Shown here in pieces: positions 62,537 through 64,000 of a DNA stretch of 64,000 bases. Each line of letters begins with the position of its first letter. Positions within the stretch are counted from its first letter, which is position 1. Under the pieces are notes generated by a model. That model was not told the DNA's origin. It was given only the letters and a program-made list of their open reading frames with translations, and searched no databases. Both the position numbers and the translations under genes were made by a program. Where the stretch lies: positions 21,190,317 through 21,254,316 of the forward strand of contig CM060202.1 in the NCBI GenBank assembly GCA_030562195.1, given 5' to 3'. This DNA is from Nipponacmea schrenckii (Eukaryota > Mollusca > Gastropoda > Lottiidae).

Positions 62537-63524
62537 TTAATACAGCAGTCCTTCAGGATACTGAAAATAAAATAGAAACACATTATCAATAAATGTTAGT
62601 GGTATTGGCTCAGTGAGTTAGACGCTTGCTCGCTAACCTGAAGTTTCCAGGGTTCAATACTGGCAAAGCTCAAGATAATACTTCAACCCTGTCAGTAGAG
62701 AGCTGTGGTGACTCAGTGAGTTAGACACTTGCTTGCTAACCTGAAGGTTCCAGGGTTCAATCCCAGTATAGGTTGAGATAATACTTCAACCCTGTCTGTA
62801 GAGAGCTGTGGTGACTCAGTGAGTTAGACACTTGCTTGCTAACCTGAAGGTCTAGGGTTCAATCCCAGTATAGGTTGAGATAAACTTGTTGAATTTTCAA
62901 CCCAGTTCCTTGTCAGTGATACAGGTCAAAAGGCTAATTGTTTTGGGCCAATAAACTTGAGGACCTGTGTAAAGATTCCTCGACAGTTGGAAATCACAAA
63001 AAGAGTAGGCTAATACCACTATCACTTTTAACCATTTGTAGCACAAGTTTTTGGCTGAAATTGATTAAGGTGCATTCCTATATGAAATATAAAGGGTCTT
63101 GGTTTTGCTAGTAAACTAGTTTGAAATAAGAAATATTTTCTAACCTGAGCCATGAGGATGGCAGATACCCATTTCAACATATCATCTTGACTTGTAAAAC
63201 ACACACTTTTACCGAAATAACCAGTTCTACAATCGAAAAAACAAATTATATAACAAAAAAACTAAGCAAGCTATTTTAAAACACTTTACACCCATCTGCA
63301 CATCAAGGGCTATAACTCTGCAAATATTTCTCAGTCGGTGCTCTGATCCAAAAATAAATTCAGAGCTTGTTCAAAGTCACTTCAAAAAAAATTCCCACAA
63401 AAAATATGGTTCTTGAGATATCCTTTATGGTGTTCAAGGGAACCACAGATTTAGAATTTCAGGCCTTAAACAATAAACTTACTTGGAAGGTTTGTCATTC
63501 TTGGATAAAAATGTAAAACCAAAT
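62537..63524 (-). CDS. PH-domain protein, C-terminal exons (5' part outside window)
   Basis: Three exons in transcript order: 63524-63483, 63226-63145 and 62560-62537 (TAA). GT-AG junctions and phases agree. Together they encode about 49 residues: GFTFLSKNDKPSK, then GKSVCFTSQDDMLKWVSAI, then LMAQYPEGLLY-stop. This is the last strands and C-terminal helix of a pleckstrin-homology domain, with the invariant helix tryptophan in KWVSAI preceded by a CFTSQDD loop. PH domains bind phosphoinositides or proteins at membranes. The domain ends the protein in this splice form. Which PH family is unclear; remaining exons should lie beyond 64000. Confidence 0.75.
62598..63030 (+). repeat. SINE with tRNA-like head present three times in tandem
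   Basis: The pol III-type A box region (CTCAGTGAGTTAGACACTTG) and B box (GGGTTCAATCCCAGT) occur three times with an exact 103-bp period (CAGTGAG at 62611, 62714 and 62817). They are followed by one body: CCTTGTCAGTGATACAGGTC, CCAATAAACTTGAGGACCTG, TCCTCGACAGTTGGAAATCA and TAGGCTAATACCACT. It is the only copy in the window with a clear head, and shows the family is tRNA-derived. It lies in the intron between PH exons, antisense to the gene. Confidence 0.85.
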
Positions 63525-63724
63525 CTAAAATTAAAAAGGTAAATACTTTAACTGTCATATACATCAATTCAACTAATAATGCAGGGGTTTCAGATATACA
63601 ATCCTCATCAGGGCAGATAGTGTAGGTTATTGAAGGTTACTGTTCTGTGACAGGATTTATTATGGACACAGTAAGCAGCATGGTAAGGAGTAGCAAAGAG
63701 ATGCAAAAAAAAAACAAGTTGGAG

Positions 63725-63940
63725 TTTGAAGAAGAGTTGAATGTGTTCTAATATTCTGCACCTTATGGGCTAATTAATATGGGGCAACGCTATGCAGTGT
63801 ACATTGAAGGAAAGTTTGCAAGGACAAAAGCATTAGCCTACTCTTTTTTCAAATTCCAACTGACATGGGTTCTTTAATACGTACAGTCTGTAGCACACGA
63901 GGCCTCAGTTTAGTTTTCCATCAGTGTAATCAAAGTGGGC
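63725..63940 (-). repeat. SINE copy
   Basis: Reverse orientation: ATTCTGCACCTTATGGGCTA, AACGCTATGCAGTGTACATT, ATTAGCCTACTCTTTTTTCA and GTACAGTCTGTAGCACACGA. Upstream of the first PH exon visible in the window. Confidence 0.82.
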
Positions 63941-64000
63941 TTAAGAAATTGTAGGTGTAGACAGAATTAAAATGGCAGAGAAAATAACTCATTCTGAATG

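Noticed and set aside
62598..62880. Three functional tRNA genes
   Set aside because: A- and B-box words are present, but the copies continue into a SINE body and I could not fold a full cloverleaf with an anticodon arm.

Overview
The window is eukaryotic DNA: AT-rich, with protein-coding genes split into short exons by GT-AG introns, and with tandem repeats, SINEs, LINE remnants and inverted-repeat elements filling introns and gaps. The gene content (CD36-family scavenger receptor, OCIA-domain protein, Ig-superfamily GPI-anchored protein, PH-domain protein) and the repeat style suggest an invertebrate metazoan. A mollusc, perhaps a gastropod, is my best guess, but it is an inference from repeat style and not proven by any gene. 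I built the gene models by hand from splice sites, reading phase and family motifs.

Layout. (1) 1-13150, + strand: twelve exons of a CD36/LIMP2/SR-B type receptor, complete at the C-terminus (467 residues in the window) but lacking its 5' exon(s). Several introns and the 3' flank each carry a different minisatellite array (26, 37, 34, 56, 65 and 54 bp units). (2) 13200-18200: tandem arrays, a hairpin element and two copies of a mobile repeat with a GTGGGCGTATA end motif. (3) 18199-24804, + strand: six exons of an OCIAD1-like gene (204 residues; the start exon was not found). Its introns hold a LINE 3' end, a nested inverted-repeat transposon and a 2.2-kb G-rich array. (4) 25400-27250: SINE pieces and a 23-bp array. 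(5) 29710-47095, - strand: a complete five-exon gene for a 297-residue protein with a signal peptide, two Ig domains and a C-terminal GPI-type signal. Its first intron is 15 kb and full of arrays. (6) 47100-58300: no convincing gene; a decayed retrotransposon RNase H fragment, SINEs and further arrays. (7) 58338-64000, - strand: the C-terminal exons of a PH-domain protein whose 5' part lies beyond the window, plus a downstream membrane-anchor exon with its own polyA signal that may be an alternative last exon.

The genes look independent and are not a pathway cluster. Besides the gene models, the notable features are several minisatellite families that recur at distant loci, sometimes inverted, and a nested transposon whose target-site duplication can be read because it interrupts a tandem-repeat unit.
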